DNA of 64,000 nucleotides from Kosakonia cowanii JCM 10956 = DSM 18146 (GCF_001975225.1 NZ_CP019445.1:1054001-1118000); one strand, 5' to 3'; counted from the first letter of the stretch, positions 23,403 to 33,416 are shown. Notes: generated by a model from the letters alone, not told the origin. Made by a program: numbers and translations.

Positions 23403-24459
23403 TCAAAACAATCCGTGGCAGAGCGCACCGGCAACGGACAGCGCCGCACAGTCGGCTGATGCGTGGGGCGGCGGTGCAGCAGCACCTGCCGATAGCGGCA
23501 GCGCTGACTGGCTTAACAGCGCCCCGGCGCCTGCGCCGGAACACTTCAACATTATGGATCCGTTCCATAAAACGCTGATCCCGCTCGACAGCTGGGTGAC
23601 GCAGGCGATCGACTGGGTGGTGCTCCACTTCCGCCCGCTCTTCCAGGGCATTCGCGTGCCGGTGGATTACATTCTCAGCGGCTTTCAGCAACTGCTGCTC
23701 GGCATGCCGTCGCCGGTGGCGATTATTCTCTTCTCGCTGATCGCCTGGCAGATGAGCAGCGCCGGGATGGGTGTTGCAACGCTGGTGTCGCTGATTGCTA
23801 TCGGCGCGATTGGCGCCTGGTCGCAGGCGATGATTACGCTGGCTCTGGTGCTCACCGCGCTGCTGTTCTGCGTGGTAATCGGCTTGCCGATGGGGATCTG
23901 GCTGGCGCGCAGCCCACGGGCGGCGAAGATCGTTCGCCCGCTGCTGGATGCGATGCAGACCACCCCGGCGTTTGTCTACCTGGTGCCGATTGTGATGCTG
24001 TTCGGCATCGGTAACGTGCCGGGCGTGGTAGTGACGATTATCTTCGCCCTGCCGCCAGTGGTGCGCCTGACTATCCTCGGCATTAACCAGGTGCCGGCCG
24101 ATCTGATCGAAGCCTCGCGATCCTTTGGTGCCAGCCCGCGCCAGATGCTGTTCAAAGTTCAGCTCCCGCTGGCGATGCCAACCATTATGGCGGGCATCAA
24201 CCAGACCCTGATGCTGGCGCTGTCGATGGTGGTGATCGCCTCGATGATCGCCGTTGGCGGGCTGGGGCAGATGGTGCTGCGCGGTATTGGTCGCCTTGAT
24301 ATGGGCCTTGCCAGCGTTGGCGGCGTCGGGATTGTGATCCTCGCGATTATCCTCGACCGTCTGACCCAGGCCGTGGGTCGCGACTCGCGCAGCCGCGGTA
24401 ACCGCCGCTGGTATCAGACTGGCCCACTAGGCCTGCTGACCCGCCCCTTCGCCAAATAA
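23395..24459 (+). CDS. proW: Glycine betaine/proline ABC transporter permease
   Basis: 354 aa. The long hydrophilic N-terminal tail typical of ProW (about 1-65, Ala/Ser/Pro rich) precedes the membrane domain. The EAA loop ([24 protein letters not shown]) contacts ProV. The start overlaps the proV stop, indicating coupling. Confidence 0.97.
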   Translation: MADQNNPWQSAPATDSAAQSADAWGGGAAAPADSGSADWLNSAPAPAPEHFNIMDPFHKTLIPLDSWVTQAIDWVVLHFRPLFQGIRVPVDYILSGFQQLLLGMPSPVAIILFSLIAWQMSSAGMGVATLVSLIAIGAIGAWSQAMITLALVLTALLFCVVIGLPMGIWLARSPRAAKIVRPLLDAMQTTPAFVYLVPIVMLFGIGNVPGVVVTIIFALPPVVRLTILGINQVPADLIEASRSFGASPRQMLFKVQLPLAMPTIMAGINQTLMLALSMVVIASMIAVGGLGQMVLRGIGRLDMGLASVGGVGIVILAIILDRLTQAVGRDSRSRGNRRWYQTGPLGLLTRPFAK

Positions 24460-24465
24460 TTTTGC

Positions 24466-24487
24466 TGCCCGGCGCACCGGCCGGGCA
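24466..24487 (+). repeat. Intercistronic hairpin between proW and proX
   Basis: TGCCCGG, 8-nt loop, CCGGGCA: a 7-bp REP-like stem. It may set the proVW:proX mRNA ratio by protecting upstream message. Inferred from the fold only. Confidence 0.45.
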
Positions 24488-24519
24488 ACAACATCACACC
24501 TGAAAAATAAGGAATAACG

Positions 24520-25515
24520 ATGCGACATAGCGTACTTTTTGCCACAGCGTTTACCACCCTTCTCTCCACCAGCGCTTTTGCCGCCGATCTGCCGGGCAAA
24601 GGCATTACCGTTAAGCCGTTTCAGAGCACCATCGCCGAAGAGGCGTTCCAGACGCTGCTGGTTAGCCGCGGCCTTGAAAAGCTCGGCTATACGGTCGAAA
24701 AACCGGATGAAGTGGATTACAACGTCGGTTACACCTCGATGGCGGCAGGCGATGTCACCTTTACCGCCGTCAACTGGCAGCCGCTGCATGACGATATGTA
24801 TGCCGCCGCCGGGGGCGATAAGAAGTTCTACCGTGAAGGCACCTATGTGACCGGCGCGGCGCAGGGCTACCTGATCGACAAGAAAACCGCCGATAAGTAC
24901 CACATCACCAATATCGAGCAGCTAAAAGATCCGAAAATCGCCAAACTGTTCGACGGCAACCGCGACGGTAAAGCCGATATGATGGGCTGCTCGCCGGGCT
25001 GGGGCTGTGAAACGGTGATTAACCACCAGCACAAAGCCTATGGCCTGGAGAACACTGTCACGGTTAACCACGGTAACTACTCGGCGATGATGGCGGACAC
25101 TATCACCCGCTTTAAAGAGGGGAAACCGATCCTCTACTACACCTGGACGCCGTACTGGGTGAGCGATGTGCTGAAACCGGGCAAAGATGTGGTCTGGCTG
25201 CAGGTGCCGTTCTCCTCCCTGCCGGGTGAGCAGAAGAATATCGATACTAAACTGCCGAACGGCATGAACTACGGCTTCCCGGTGAACACCATGCACATTG
25301 TTGCCAATAAAGCCTGGGCGGAGAAAAACCCGGCGGCGGCGAAGCTGTTTGCCGTCATGAAACTGCCGCTGGCGGATATCAACGCCCAGAATGCGATGAT
25401 GCACGCCGGTAAAGCCTCCGAAGCGGATGTGCAGGGCCACGTTGATGGCTGGATCAAAGCCCATCAGCAGCAGTTTGATGGCTGGGTGAAAGAGGCGCTC
25501 GCCGCGCAGAAGTAA
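24520..25515 (+). CDS. proX: Periplasmic glycine betaine-binding protein
   Basis: 331 aa. A signal peptide ([21 protein letters not shown]) is followed by an OpuAC-type binding fold. Ligand-box tryptophans are in [20 protein letters not shown] and [18 protein letters not shown] segments, as in E. coli ProX. It delivers betaine to ProVW. A strong inverted repeat at 25539-25570 closes the operon. Confidence 0.97.
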   Translation: MRHSVLFATAFTTLLSTSAFAADLPGKGITVKPFQSTIAEEAFQTLLVSRGLEKLGYTVEKPDEVDYNVGYTSMAAGDVTFTAVNWQPLHDDMYAAAGGDKKFYREGTYVTGAAQGYLIDKKTADKYHITNIEQLKDPKIAKLFDGNRDGKADMMGCSPGWGCETVINHQHKAYGLENTVTVNHGNYSAMMADTITRFKEGKPILYYTWTPYWVSDVLKPGKDVVWLQVPFSSLPGEQKNIDTKLPNGMNYGFPVNTMHIVANKAWAEKNPAAAKLFAVMKLPLADINAQNAMMHAGKASEADVQGHVDGWIKAHQQQFDGWVKEALAAQK

Positions 25516-25538
25516 TGCACTGACTCTTTGACCTTCTC

Positions 25539-25570
25539 ACGCGCCAGCGGGTTATCGCCCGGTGGCGCGT
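25539..25570 (+). terminator. Terminator after proX
   Basis: ACGCGCCAGCGGG pairs with CCCGGTGGCGCGT with a single mismatch, followed by TCGTTT. Confidence 0.65.
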
Positions 25571-25668
25571 TCGTTTATCCAGCCCGGGTGCACAGATAAC
25601 AACACACGCCGCCGGGCAATTGTCTATGATGGATTTCTGACAAAGAACCTCATTGATAGTTGATACCT

Positions 25669-26853
25669 ATGACAAAAACTCACCACGGACTTAGCCCGGC
25701 GCTGATTGCGCTGATGTCGATGGCAACCGGACTCGCCGTTGCCAGCAATTACTACCCGCAGCCGCTGCTGGACACCATCGCTAACGCCTTTTCGATCACC
25801 GCAAGCCAGGCCGGATTTATCGTCACCGCCGCTCAGCTTGGCTACGCTGCCGGGCTACTGCTGTTAGTGCCGCTTGGCGATATGTTTGAGCGGCGCGCAT
25901 TAATTGTGGTGATGACGTTACTCTCAGCGGGCGGAATGTTGATTACCGCCAGCAGCCCATCGCTCGGCTTGATGATTCTGGGTACCGCACTTACTGGCCT
26001 CTTCTCGGTGGTGGCGCAGCTTCTGGTGCCGCTGGCCGCTACGCTTGCGACACCCGAGAGCCGTGGGCGAGTGGTCGGCACGATTATGAGCGGCCTGCTG
26101 CTGGGGATCCTGCTTGCGCGCACCGTCGCCGGGCTGCTGGCAAGCCTCGGCGGCTGGCGCACCGTTTACTGGGTTGCCAGCGTCTTAATGGTGCTGATGG
26201 CGCTGGCGCTCTGGCGCGGCCTGCCGAAACTCAAGTCGGAAACGCACCTTAACTACCCGCAGCTGCTCGGCTCCGTCTTCACCCTTTTCGCCAGCAATAA
26301 ACTGCTGCGCACCCGCGCGCTGCTTGGCTGCCTGAGCTTTGCTAACTTCAGCGTCTTGTGGACGTCGATGGCCTTTCTGCTCGCCGCGCCGCCGTTTCAC
26401 TTCTCTGATGCGATGATTGGCCTGTTTGGCCTGGTGGGTGCCGCCGGTGCATTAGGTGCGCGTCAGGCGGGCGGGCTGGCGGATCGCGGCAAAGGCCATC
26501 TCACCACCACAGGTGGTCTGGTGCTGCTTCTGCTCTCCTGGGTGGCAACCTGGTTTGGTCACAGTTCCGTCTTCGCGCTGATTATCGGCATTATCGTGCT
26601 CGATCTCACGGTACAGGCGGTGCATATCACCAACCAGACGATTATCTATCGCGTGAACCCGGAAGCGCGTAACCGGCTCACAGCTGGCTATATGACCAGC
26701 TACTTTATCGGCGGTGCCGCAGGGTCGCTAATTTCGGCCACGGCGTGGCAGCATGCGGGTTGGGCTGGCGTCTGCGCTGCGGGCGCTATCCTCGCCTTGC
26801 TTAATGTGCTGGTGTGGTGGCGAGGATATCGCCATACGGAGGCGCAGAGCTAA
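25669..26853 (+). CDS. ygaY: MFS transporter YgaY, intact
   Basis: 394 aa, twelve predicted membrane helices, with the MFS loop 2-3 motif GDMFERR. In E. coli K-12 the matching gene ygaY is a pseudogene; here the frame is whole. It belongs to the YcaD/YnfM-like drug:H+ or sugar efflux group, and the substrate is unknown. The ATG at 25669 (MTKTHHG) is preferred over the TTG three codons before. The 449 bp after it hold only the small ORF at 26977 and no ygaZH. Confidence 0.85.
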   Translation: MTKTHHGLSPALIALMSMATGLAVASNYYPQPLLDTIANAFSITASQAGFIVTAAQLGYAAGLLLLVPLGDMFERRALIVVMTLLSAGGMLITASSPSLGLMILGTALTGLFSVVAQLLVPLAATLATPESRGRVVGTIMSGLLLGILLARTVAGLLASLGGWRTVYWVASVLMVLMALALWRGLPKLKSETHLNYPQLLGSVFTLFASNKLLRTRALLGCLSFANFSVLWTSMAFLLAAPPFHFSDAMIGLFGLVGAAGALGARQAGGLADRGKGHLTTTGGLVLLLLSWVATWFGHSSVFALIIGIIVLDLTVQAVHITNQTIIYRVNPEARNRLTAGYMTSYFIGGAAGSLISATAWQHAGWAGVCAAGAILALLNVLVWWRGYRHTEAQS

Positions 26854-26976
26854 GCAACCGCTCACGTTTAGGCAATTCGGTGCCAAACCGGGGTGTTAAC
26901 ACGTCCGTCACTCTGCTAAGGTTATAGGACTTGTTTATCCCGGTTATATTAACGTGGGTGATATATAACAAACTTT

Positions 26977-27213
26977 ATGGATATGGATCGTTCATTGAAT
27001 TACACCGCCGGGCCTGAAAAGGTGGCATCGCACACGGAAGGCATCACAAACCGCCTGTCCCCATTTGTTAGCCACCCCGCCGTGGCATTTTCCTTCGTTT
27101 TATACGCCCGCTTCGCCGGTCGCCACCTCTGGCATCGTCACCGCCCTGTCTTCTTCACGCTAGTGAGCGCACTGCTGTCCGGTGTCGCCTGGAAATTTCT
27201 GCCACATGCATAG
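26977..27213 (+). pseudogene. 78-aa ORF, possible remnant of ygaH (azlD family)
   Basis: The first 40 residues resemble nothing I know. The last 25 (PVFFTLVSALLSGVAWKFLP...) form one hydrophobic helix that resembles the C-terminus of E. coli YgaH (PTLLSALAYGLAWKV). It sits exactly where ygaZH, the valine exporter pair, lies in E. coli, directly before mprA. No good ribosome binding site is present. It could equally be a real small membrane protein. Confidence 0.35.
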
Positions 27214-27303
27214 ATAGAGCAAATTTATTAGCACAAATAATACATTTACTTTATTTGTCACCGTCGTTACTATATCGACTGCAATTAATGAGGTTATACC
27301 CAA

Positions 27304-27834
27304 ATGGATAGTTCGTTTACGCCCATTGAACAAATGCTTAAGTTTCGCGCCAGCCGCTATGAAGATTTCCCGTTTCAGGAGATTTTATTGACCCGCCTCT
27401 GTATGCACATGCAGGGCAAGCTGCTGGAAAACCGCAATAAGATGCTGAAAGCGCAGGGCATTAACGAGACATTGTTTATGGCGCTGATTACCCTGGAGTC
27501 GCAGGAAAATCACAGCATTCAGCCGTCGGAACTGAGCAGCGCGCTGGGCTCGTCACGCACCAACGCCACCCGCATCGCCGATGAGCTGGAGAAGCGCGGC
27601 TGGATCGAGCGTCGCGAAAGCGACAACGATCGCCGCTGTCTGCATCTGCAACTGACCGACAAAGGACACGAATTCCTGCGTCAGGTTCTGCCACCGCAGC
27701 ACAACTGCCTGCATCAACTCTGGTCAACCCTGACCAACGCTGAGAAAGATCAGCTCGAGCAGATCACCCGTAAGCTTCTGTCGCGTCTCGACCAGATGGA
27801 TGAAGAGGACGTGGTCCTCGAGGCGCTGCGCTAA
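27304..27834 (+). CDS. mprA: MarR-family repressor of emrAB
   Basis: 176 aa (also called EmrR). Winged helix with [37 protein letters not shown]. It represses its own operon and emrAB, and is released by uncouplers and hydrophobic drugs. The start context (GAGGTTATACCCAAATG) is conserved with E. coli. emrA follows after 117 bp containing a small hairpin (27876-27892). Confidence 0.95.
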   Translation: MDSSFTPIEQMLKFRASRYEDFPFQEILLTRLCMHMQGKLLENRNKMLKAQGINETLFMALITLESQENHSIQPSELSSALGSSRTNATRIADELEKRGWIERRESDNDRRCLHLQLTDKGHEFLRQVLPPQHNCLHQLWSTLTNAEKDQLEQITRKLLSRLDQMDEEDVVLEALR

Positions 27835-27875
27835 CGCGATAAGCAGCTTTAGTTTCCAGGATGAGCAATGTGAAG

Positions 27876-27892
27876 GGCCAGCTAAGCTGGCC
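27876..27892 (+). terminator. Attenuator-like hairpin between mprA and emrA
   Basis: GGCCAGCTAAGCTGGCC, a nearly perfect palindrome followed by TTTCT. It could partially terminate transcription between the regulator and the pump genes. Confidence 0.5.
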
Positions 27893-27951
27893 TTTCTGAC
27901 GAAAGGTCGGTACACGCCGACATAACTAAAAATAAGATCGTGGAGAGAATC

Positions 27952-29124
27952 ATGAGCGCAAATGCGGAGAGCCAGACCCCGCAGCAACCGGTCAAAAAGC
28001 GCGGCAAACGTAAGGGATTGCTGCTGTTACTGACCTTGCTCTTTGTTGTTATTGCCGTGGCATACGGAATTTATTGGTTTTTAGTCCTGCGTCATTTTGA
28101 AGAGACGGACGACGCCTATGTGGCAGGGAACCAGGTACAGATCATGTCGCAGGTCTCCGGCAGCGTGACGAAAGTCTGGGCCGACAACACCGATTTTGTG
28201 CAGAAAGGCGATGTGCTGGTCACCCTTGATGAGACCGATGCGCGCCAGGCGTTTGAAAAAGCGCAGACCCAGCTGGCAACCAGCGTGCGCCAGACCCGCC
28301 AGTCCATCATCAACAGCAAACAACTGCAGGCCAGCGTTGAGCTGAAAAAGACCGCCCTTGCCCAGGCGCAGAGCGATCTTAATCGCCGCGTGCCGCTCGG
28401 CAGCGCGAATCTGATTGGTCGCGAAGAGTTGCAGCACGCCCGTGATGCGGTTGCCAGCGCGCAGGCCGCACTGGATGTTGCCGTTCAGCAATATAACGCC
28501 AACCAGGCGATCGTGCTGGATACGCCGCTCGAAGAGCAGCCCGCGGTGAAGCAGGCAGCAACAGAAGTCCGTAATAGCTGGCTGGCTTTGCAGCGCACCA
28601 AAATTGTCAGCCCGCTTACCGGCTATGTCTCCCGCCGCGCGGTGCAGCCTGGCGCGCAGATCGCCACCACTACTCCGTTGATGGCTGTGGTTCCGGCAAC
28701 CAACCTCTGGGTGGATGCCAACTTTAAAGAGACGCAGCTTGCGCATATGCGCATTGGCCAGACCGCGACCATCATCAGCGATTTTTATGGCGATGAGGTT
28801 GAGTACAAAGGCAAAGTGGTCGGTCTCGATATGGGTACCGGCAGCGCCTTCTCACTGCTGCCCGCGCAGAACGCAACCGGGAACTGGATCAAAGTGGTTC
28901 AGCGACTGCCGGTGCGTGTTGAGCTTGATGCCCAACAGCTGGCGGATCACCCGCTGCGTATTGGCCTGTCAACAACGGTGAAAGTCGATACCTCCGCGCG
29001 CGATGGCGCCGTACTGGCGAAGCAGGCACGCACCACGCCAGCGTATGAGAGTAACGCGCGGGAGATCAATCTTGAGCCGGTCAACACGCTTATCAATAAC
29101 ATCGTGAAAGCCAACGCCGGGTAA
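27952..29124 (+). CDS. emrA: Multidrug efflux membrane fusion protein
   Basis: 390 aa. A cytoplasmic N-terminus and one membrane anchor (about 24-45, LLLLLTLLFVVIAVAYGIYWF) precede a periplasmic HlyD-type fold: biotinyl-lipoyl halves around a long alpha hairpin. It links EmrB to TolC. The ATG at 27952 with GGAGA upstream matches the E. coli start (MSANAE). Confidence 0.96.
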   Translation: MSANAESQTPQQPVKKRGKRKGLLLLLTLLFVVIAVAYGIYWFLVLRHFEETDDAYVAGNQVQIMSQVSGSVTKVWADNTDFVQKGDVLVTLDETDARQAFEKAQTQLATSVRQTRQSIINSKQLQASVELKKTALAQAQSDLNRRVPLGSANLIGREELQHARDAVASAQAALDVAVQQYNANQAIVLDTPLEEQPAVKQAATEVRNSWLALQRTKIVSPLTGYVSRRAVQPGAQIATTTPLMAVVPATNLWVDANFKETQLAHMRIGQTATIISDFYGDEVEYKGKVVGLDMGTGSAFSLLPAQNATGNWIKVVQRLPVRVELDAQQLADHPLRIGLSTTVKVDTSARDGAVLAKQARTTPAYESNAREINLEPVNTLINNIVKANAG

Positions 29125-29130
29125 TCTTAT

Positions 29131-30672
29131 ATGAGTGCCATGCAACAGAAACCGCTGGAAGGCGCGCAGCTGGTCATTATGACCATTGCACTTTCACTCG
29201 CGACCTTCATGCAGGTGCTGGATTCCACCATCGCCAACGTGGCTATCCCGACGATCGCCGGTAACCTTGGCTCCTCGCTGAGCCAGGGAACCTGGGTGAT
29301 CACCTCCTTCGGGGTGGCGAACGCCATCTCAATTCCGATTACCGGCTGGCTGGCAAAACGCTTCGGCGAAGTGCGGCTCTTTCTCTGGTCGACGGTGGCG
29401 TTTGCCATCGCCTCCTGGGCGTGCGGCGTCTCCAACAGCCTTGGGATGCTGATCTTCTTCCGCGTTATCCAGGGGATTGTTGCCGGGCCGCTGATCCCGC
29501 TTTCGCAGAGCCTGTTGCTGAGTAACTACCCGCCGGCGAAGCGCTCTATCGCGCTGGCGCTCTGGTCAATGACGGTGATTGTCGCGCCGATTTGCGGGCC
29601 GATCCTCGGCGGCTATATCAGCGATAACTACCACTGGGGCTGGATCTTCTTTATCAACGTGCCAATTGGCGCGCTGGTGGTGCTGTTGACGCTGCAAAGC
29701 CTGCGCGGACGTGAGACGCGTACCGAGCAGCGGCGTATTGATGGCGTAGGCCTCGCATTGCTGGTGGTGGGTATCGGTAGCCTGCAGGTGATGCTCGACC
29801 AGGGGAAAGAGCTGGACTGGTTCAACTCGACAGAGATTATTGTGCTGACGATTGTCGCGGTGATCTCCCTGAGTTTCCTCGTGGTGTGGGAGCTTACCGA
29901 CGATAACCCGATTGTCGATCTCTCGCTGTTTAAGTCGCGGAACTTCACCATCGGCTGCTTGTGTATCAGCCTTGCCTATATGCTCTACTTTGGCGCAATT
30001 GTCTTGCTGCCGCAGCTATTGCAGGAGGTGTATGGCTATACCGCAACCTGGGCCGGGCTGGCGTCTGCGCCGGTCGGCGTGATCCCGGTACTGCTGTCGC
30101 CGATTATTGGCCGCTTTGCGCACAAGCTGGATATGCGCCGGCTGGTGACCTTCAGCTTTATTATGTATGCGGTGTGCTTCTACTGGCGCGCCTATACATT
30201 TGAGCCGGGAATGGATTTTGGCGCGTCAGCGTGGCCGCAGTTTATTCAGGGCTTCGCCGTGGCCTGCTTCTTTATGCCACTGACGACGATTACCCTCTCC
30301 GGCTTGCCGCCGGAGCGGCTGGCGGCGGCCTCCAGTTTGTCGAACTTTACGCGAACGCTGGCAGGCTCGATCGGCACGTCCATCACCACTACGCTGTGGA
30401 CTAACCGGGAATCGATGCACCACGCGCAGCTGACGGAGTCCGTTAACCCCTACAACCCGAACGCGCAGGAGATGTATAACCAGCTGCAGGGAATGGGGAT
30501 GTCGCAGCAGCAGTCATCAGGCTGGATAGCCCAGCAGATCACCAACCAGGGGCTGATCATTTCGGCAAACGAAATTTTCTGGGTCTCGGCGGGGGTCTTC
30601 CTGATACTGCTTGGCCTGGTGTGGTTTGCCAAACCCCCGTTTGGTGCAGGCAGCAGCGGCGGCGCGCATTAA
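29131..30672 (+). CDS. emrB: Multidrug efflux MFS transporter, DHA2 family
   Basis: 513 aa with 14 predicted membrane helices. Motif C (GPILGGYISDNYHWGWIFFINVPIG) is typical of drug/H+ antiporters. Partner of EmrA, 6 bp downstream of it. The third-codon ATG (29140) corresponds to the E. coli start and may be the true one. A terminator follows the gene. Confidence 0.96.
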   Translation: MSAMQQKPLEGAQLVIMTIALSLATFMQVLDSTIANVAIPTIAGNLGSSLSQGTWVITSFGVANAISIPITGWLAKRFGEVRLFLWSTVAFAIASWACGVSNSLGMLIFFRVIQGIVAGPLIPLSQSLLLSNYPPAKRSIALALWSMTVIVAPICGPILGGYISDNYHWGWIFFINVPIGALVVLLTLQSLRGRETRTEQRRIDGVGLALLVVGIGSLQVMLDQGKELDWFNSTEIIVLTIVAVISLSFLVVWELTDDNPIVDLSLFKSRNFTIGCLCISLAYMLYFGAIVLLPQLLQEVYGYTATWAGLASAPVGVIPVLLSPIIGRFAHKLDMRRLVTFSFIMYAVCFYWRAYTFEPGMDFGASAWPQFIQGFAVACFFMPLTTITLSGLPPERLAAASSLSNFTRTLAGSIGTSITTTLWTNRESMHHAQLTESVNPYNPNAQEMYNQLQGMGMSQQQSSGWIAQQITNQGLIISANEIFWVSAGVFLILLGLVWFAKPPFGAGSSGGAH

Positions 30673-30683
30673 CGCCAAATAAA

Positions 30684-30710
30684 AACGCCTCCGCAGGGAG
30701 GCGTTTTTTT
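30684..30710 (+). terminator. Rho-independent terminator of emrB
   Basis: AACGCCTCC, short loop, GGAGGCGTT, then a run of T. It overlaps the end of the convergent FKBP gene. Confidence 0.92.
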
Positions 30711-32184
30711 ATTTCACAATACCGAGGATCTCAAGCGTCATAATCGACGCCACGCCCGGTGGCACCATGCCCGGGATCCCTTGCTCGCCGTATGCCAGCT
30801 CAGCGGGGGTATAGATTCGAATCCGCCCCCCGACCACCACTTTTTCAATCCCTGCGCGCATCAGCGGCGGCAGCTCGCTAATTCGCCCGCTGTGTACCGC
30901 ACCGCGCGACAGCACCTTGCCGGAACTCAGCTTCTCATCAACCCGAAAGCGGATCACATCACCAGACAGCAGCGCCACGCCCTGCCCTTTCTTCTCCACC
31001 AGATAGATGATGCCATTGGCAGTGCGCTCAGCTCCTTTCAGCTTTGCCGCCTCGGCCAGCACGTTTTGTGCCTGTTTCCTGTTCTGCGCCAGCTCGTTTT
31101 TCTGCGCATCGCCCATCTTTTTATTCAGGCTTTGCAGCACCTTTTCGATATCGTCGCTCTTCATCTGCAGGCTGCCGGCGAACTTATCCTGAAAGCCCTG
31201 TAAAAACGCCTCTGGCAGATATTTTTGCCCGGAGTGGGTCAGCGTGACGCTCTCCTGCTGCGCTTTCGCCGCAAACCAGGCGCCCCAGGCGTAGTTCATT
31301 CTGGCGGCGGGCGATCTGTTCTCTGTCAGCAGATAGCGGCTTTGCGCTTTTTGCGGCGCTAACGCTGCTGCACTCTTCTGCTCAGCCTGCGCTTTCTCCT
31401 CTGTGCGCTGCTTGAGCTGCGCCTCCAGCGTGGCGATACGCGCAGCCTGGTCGCTGACCTGCTTTGTAGCGAGATCAAGCTTGCTGCTTATCGCCTCTTT
31501 GGCCTGGGTGAGTTGCTTCACCTGCTCCGCGTTTAGCAACGGCGCGGCGGTGTGCTGCTGGCCCTGCTTTTCCAGCGCCTCCAGCTGCTGCTGATGGGCT
31601 TTCACCTGCTGCTGCAGTTCGCTGTTTGCTGTGCGAAACGCCTGCAGCGCTTGCGTGTCATCGGCGTGCTTCTGGCTCGTCTGCGCCAGCTGCTGCTGGC
31701 TGGCCTTGAGCTGCTGTTCGAGCTGGCTTTTCTCATCTCGCAGACGTTTTAGCGCGTCGCTCTCATTGGCAAGCTTCTGCTTCGTTTCGGCCAGTTGCTG
31801 AATATGGGTCTGCAACTGCTGTTTTAACGACGCGCTCTCTTTTGCCACTGTGTCCTGCTTAGCGGGCAGTACAACCGCGGTGGCGTGCTGCTTTTTCTTC
31901 AGCGCGGCGATCTGGCGTTGCGCTAACGCAAGCTTGCGCTTTAGCTGCGCGACTTCCTCACGCTTCGCCTCACTCTCTTTCACCTTACCCTGCACCTCAA
32001 CCGGTGGGGCAGGCGTCGCGTTCGGCTGCGCCGAAAGCCGATCGTTAATAAACGGAGAGTGAGGAGTAACGGCGATAATCTTCTCTTTATTTAACTGCTC
32101 AAGTAATGCAGCCGGATCGGCACGAACCCCGGAGGATGAAATAGCTGATAGCAATACAGCTGACGAATATAATAATTTTCTCAT
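30709..32184 (-). CDS. Exported coiled-coil protein with C-terminal FKBP domains
   Basis: 491 aa. A signal peptide (MRKLLYSSAVLLSAISSSGVRA) is followed by a long Gln/Lys/Ala-rich coiled coil (about 70-275). Next come an FKBP_N-like helical dimer region (about 290-395, MNYAWGAWFAAKAQQE...FLQGFQDKFAG) and an FKBP-like C-terminal domain (about 395-491) ending AELAYGEQGIPGMVPPGVASIMTLEILGI. In the FKBP fold the Tyr of AYG is kept. The FD pair (FDSS in active FKBPs) is replaced (SRGAVHSG), and the active-site Trp region reads LPPLMRAG, so isomerase activity may be weak or lost. It shares a 4-nt ATGA overlap with the lipoprotein gene before it. The fold assignment is good; the function is not known. 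Confidence 0.72.
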   Translation of the reverse strand: MRKLLYSSAVLLSAISSSGVRADPAALLEQLNKEKIIAVTPHSPFINDRLSAQPNATPAPPVEVQGKVKESEAKREEVAQLKRKLALAQRQIAALKKKQHATAVVLPAKQDTVAKESASLKQQLQTHIQQLAETKQKLANESDALKRLRDEKSQLEQQLKASQQQLAQTSQKHADDTQALQAFRTANSELQQQVKAHQQQLEALEKQGQQHTAAPLLNAEQVKQLTQAKEAISSKLDLATKQVSDQAARIATLEAQLKQRTEEKAQAEQKSAAALAPQKAQSRYLLTENRSPAARMNYAWGAWFAAKAQQESVTLTHSGQKYLPEAFLQGFQDKFAGSLQMKSDDIEKVLQSLNKKMGDAQKNELAQNRKQAQNVLAEAAKLKGAERTANGIIYLVEKKGQGVALLSGDVIRFRVDEKLSSGKVLSRGAVHSGRISELPPLMRAGIEKVVVGGRIRIYTPAELAYGEQGIPGMVPPGVASIMTLEILGIVK

Positions 32185-32552
32185 AACTGTTTCAGTGCAT
32201 TTGCGCGCCGGGACATGTTAACGAATACCGCGCTGCGTACGCGCGAGCAAACAACTTCAATTTTGTTATCAATTTCCGTCTTCATTATTTCCGCCGAGTT
32301 GTTATCAATAATCGGCTGATTTTTTTTGTAGACTTCATAACTTTGATTGAGGGTGGTGAACTGCTGTTTGTAGGTTTCAAATGCCGTTTTGTCGAGCCCC
32401 TGCAGGGCGGTAAGCAGTTCATAGCACTGCTGTGTCTCCTGCTTCTGCGGCGCGTCCTGCACCAGCGCGGGTGCTTTTGATTTAACGCAGCCGGTTAATG
32501 TGAGTGAGAGACAAAAAGAGAGATATAAGTAAGAGATGGGTGAGCGCCGCAT
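32181..32552 (-). CDS. Small lipoprotein, partner of the FKBP/coiled-coil protein
   Basis: 123 aa. A lipoprotein signal with lipobox LTGC (Cys22) gives a mature helical protein of about 100 residues with two further cysteines (QQCYELL, VVCSRV). GAGG lies upstream of the ATG. Its TGA overlaps the ATG of the FKBP gene, so the two are one operon. E. coli K-12 has nothing between emrB and luxS. The upstream 32553-32793 is strikingly AT rich compared with the window, which suggests acquisition. Function unknown. Confidence 0.65.
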   Translation of the reverse strand: MRRSPISYLYLSFCLSLTLTGCVKSKAPALVQDAPQKQETQQCYELLTALQGLDKTAFETYKQQFTTLNQSYEVYKKNQPIIDNNSAEIMKTEIDNKIEVVCSRVRSAVFVNMSRRANALKQL

Positions 32553-32793
32553 AATATCCTCGTTATTCAGGCATTCTTTTCACTGAAATAGATGCAGAAA
32601 ATAAATACAGAAGGTAACACGTTCGCCTAATAGCGACGTGCGGTGCAAACTATCATGGCAAGATTGAAATAACAATAAGAAGGCGTGGCGACAGTGAGGA
32701 TATTATTTATATATTAAGCGCAGGTAATAATTAAAAGAATTAAATAGAAATAATGTATAAAAACTTTCTTATAAATATGAGGGCATATAATAA

Positions 32794-32824
32794 TGCCGCT
32801 TCCTGTTAACCAGAAAGCGGCATG
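32794..32824 (-). terminator. Terminator of luxS
   Basis: ATGCCGCTT / AAGCGGCAT stem with an inner CTG/CAG pairing. Read on the minus strand it is followed by ATTATTATAT. Confidence 0.75.
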
Positions 32825-32829
32825 GCGAA

Positions 32830-33345
32830 CTAGATATGCAGTTCCTGCAACTTCTCTTTCGGCAGAGCCAGGTCATCATTGCTGTTAACGCGCACATCGC
32901 GATCGAGAATGTGACGCGCGATCTCCTGCGCCTCTTCCAGCGAGTGCATCTGGTATGTACCGCACTGGTAAACGTTCAGCTCAGGGATCTGGTTCTGCTC
33001 CTTGACTTTCAGCACGTCAGCCATCGCCGCTTTCCAGGCATCAGCGACACGCTGCTCATCCGGCGTACCGATTAGGCTCATGTAGAAGCCGGTGCGGCAA
33101 CCCATTGGCGAAATATCGATAATTTCTACGCCATCACCGTTGAGGTGGTTACGCATAAAGCCAGCGAAGAGGTGCTCCAGCGTGTGGATCCCTTTCTCCG
33201 GCATAACTTCTTGATTAGGAATGCAAAAACGCAGGTCGAATACGGTGATGGCGTCGCCGTGCGGCGTGTTCATTGTTTTAGCAACACGGACTGCAGGCGC
33301 TTCCATACGGGTGTGATCGACAGTGAAGCTATCCAGTAACGGCAT
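32830..33345 (-). CDS. luxS: S-ribosylhomocysteine lyase (AI-2 synthesis)
   Basis: 171 aa. Cleaves S-ribosylhomocysteine to homocysteine and DPD, the precursor of autoinducer 2. Metal ligands His54 and His58 are in GIHTLEH, and the third (Cys) is in [10 protein letters not shown]. The length matches E. coli. The sRNA gene micA starts 72 bp upstream on the opposite strand, so the luxS 5' leader overlaps the micA region. Confidence 0.97.
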   Translation of the reverse strand: MPLLDSFTVDHTRMEAPAVRVAKTMNTPHGDAITVFDLRFCIPNQEVMPEKGIHTLEHLFAGFMRNHLNGDGVEIIDISPMGCRTGFYMSLIGTPDEQRVADAWKAAMADVLKVKEQNQIPELNVYQCGTYQMHSLEEAQEIARHILDRDVRVNSNDDLALPKEKLQELHI

Positions 33346-33382
33346 TTAGTCACCTCCGACAGTGATTTTTTTTAAAATAAAC

Positions 33383-33410
33383 TGAACTCTTTGTTCGCGT
33401 GCGAGTCTGA
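33383..33410 (+). promoter_or_regulatory. Sigma-E promoter of micA
   Basis: TGAACTC (33383-33389), a 15-bp spacer and GTCTGA (33405-33410) fit the sigma-E consensus (GGAACTT / GTCTGA). This places the start at the first G of MicA, 7 bp further on. Confidence 0.8.
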
Positions 33411-33416
33411 ATATAT

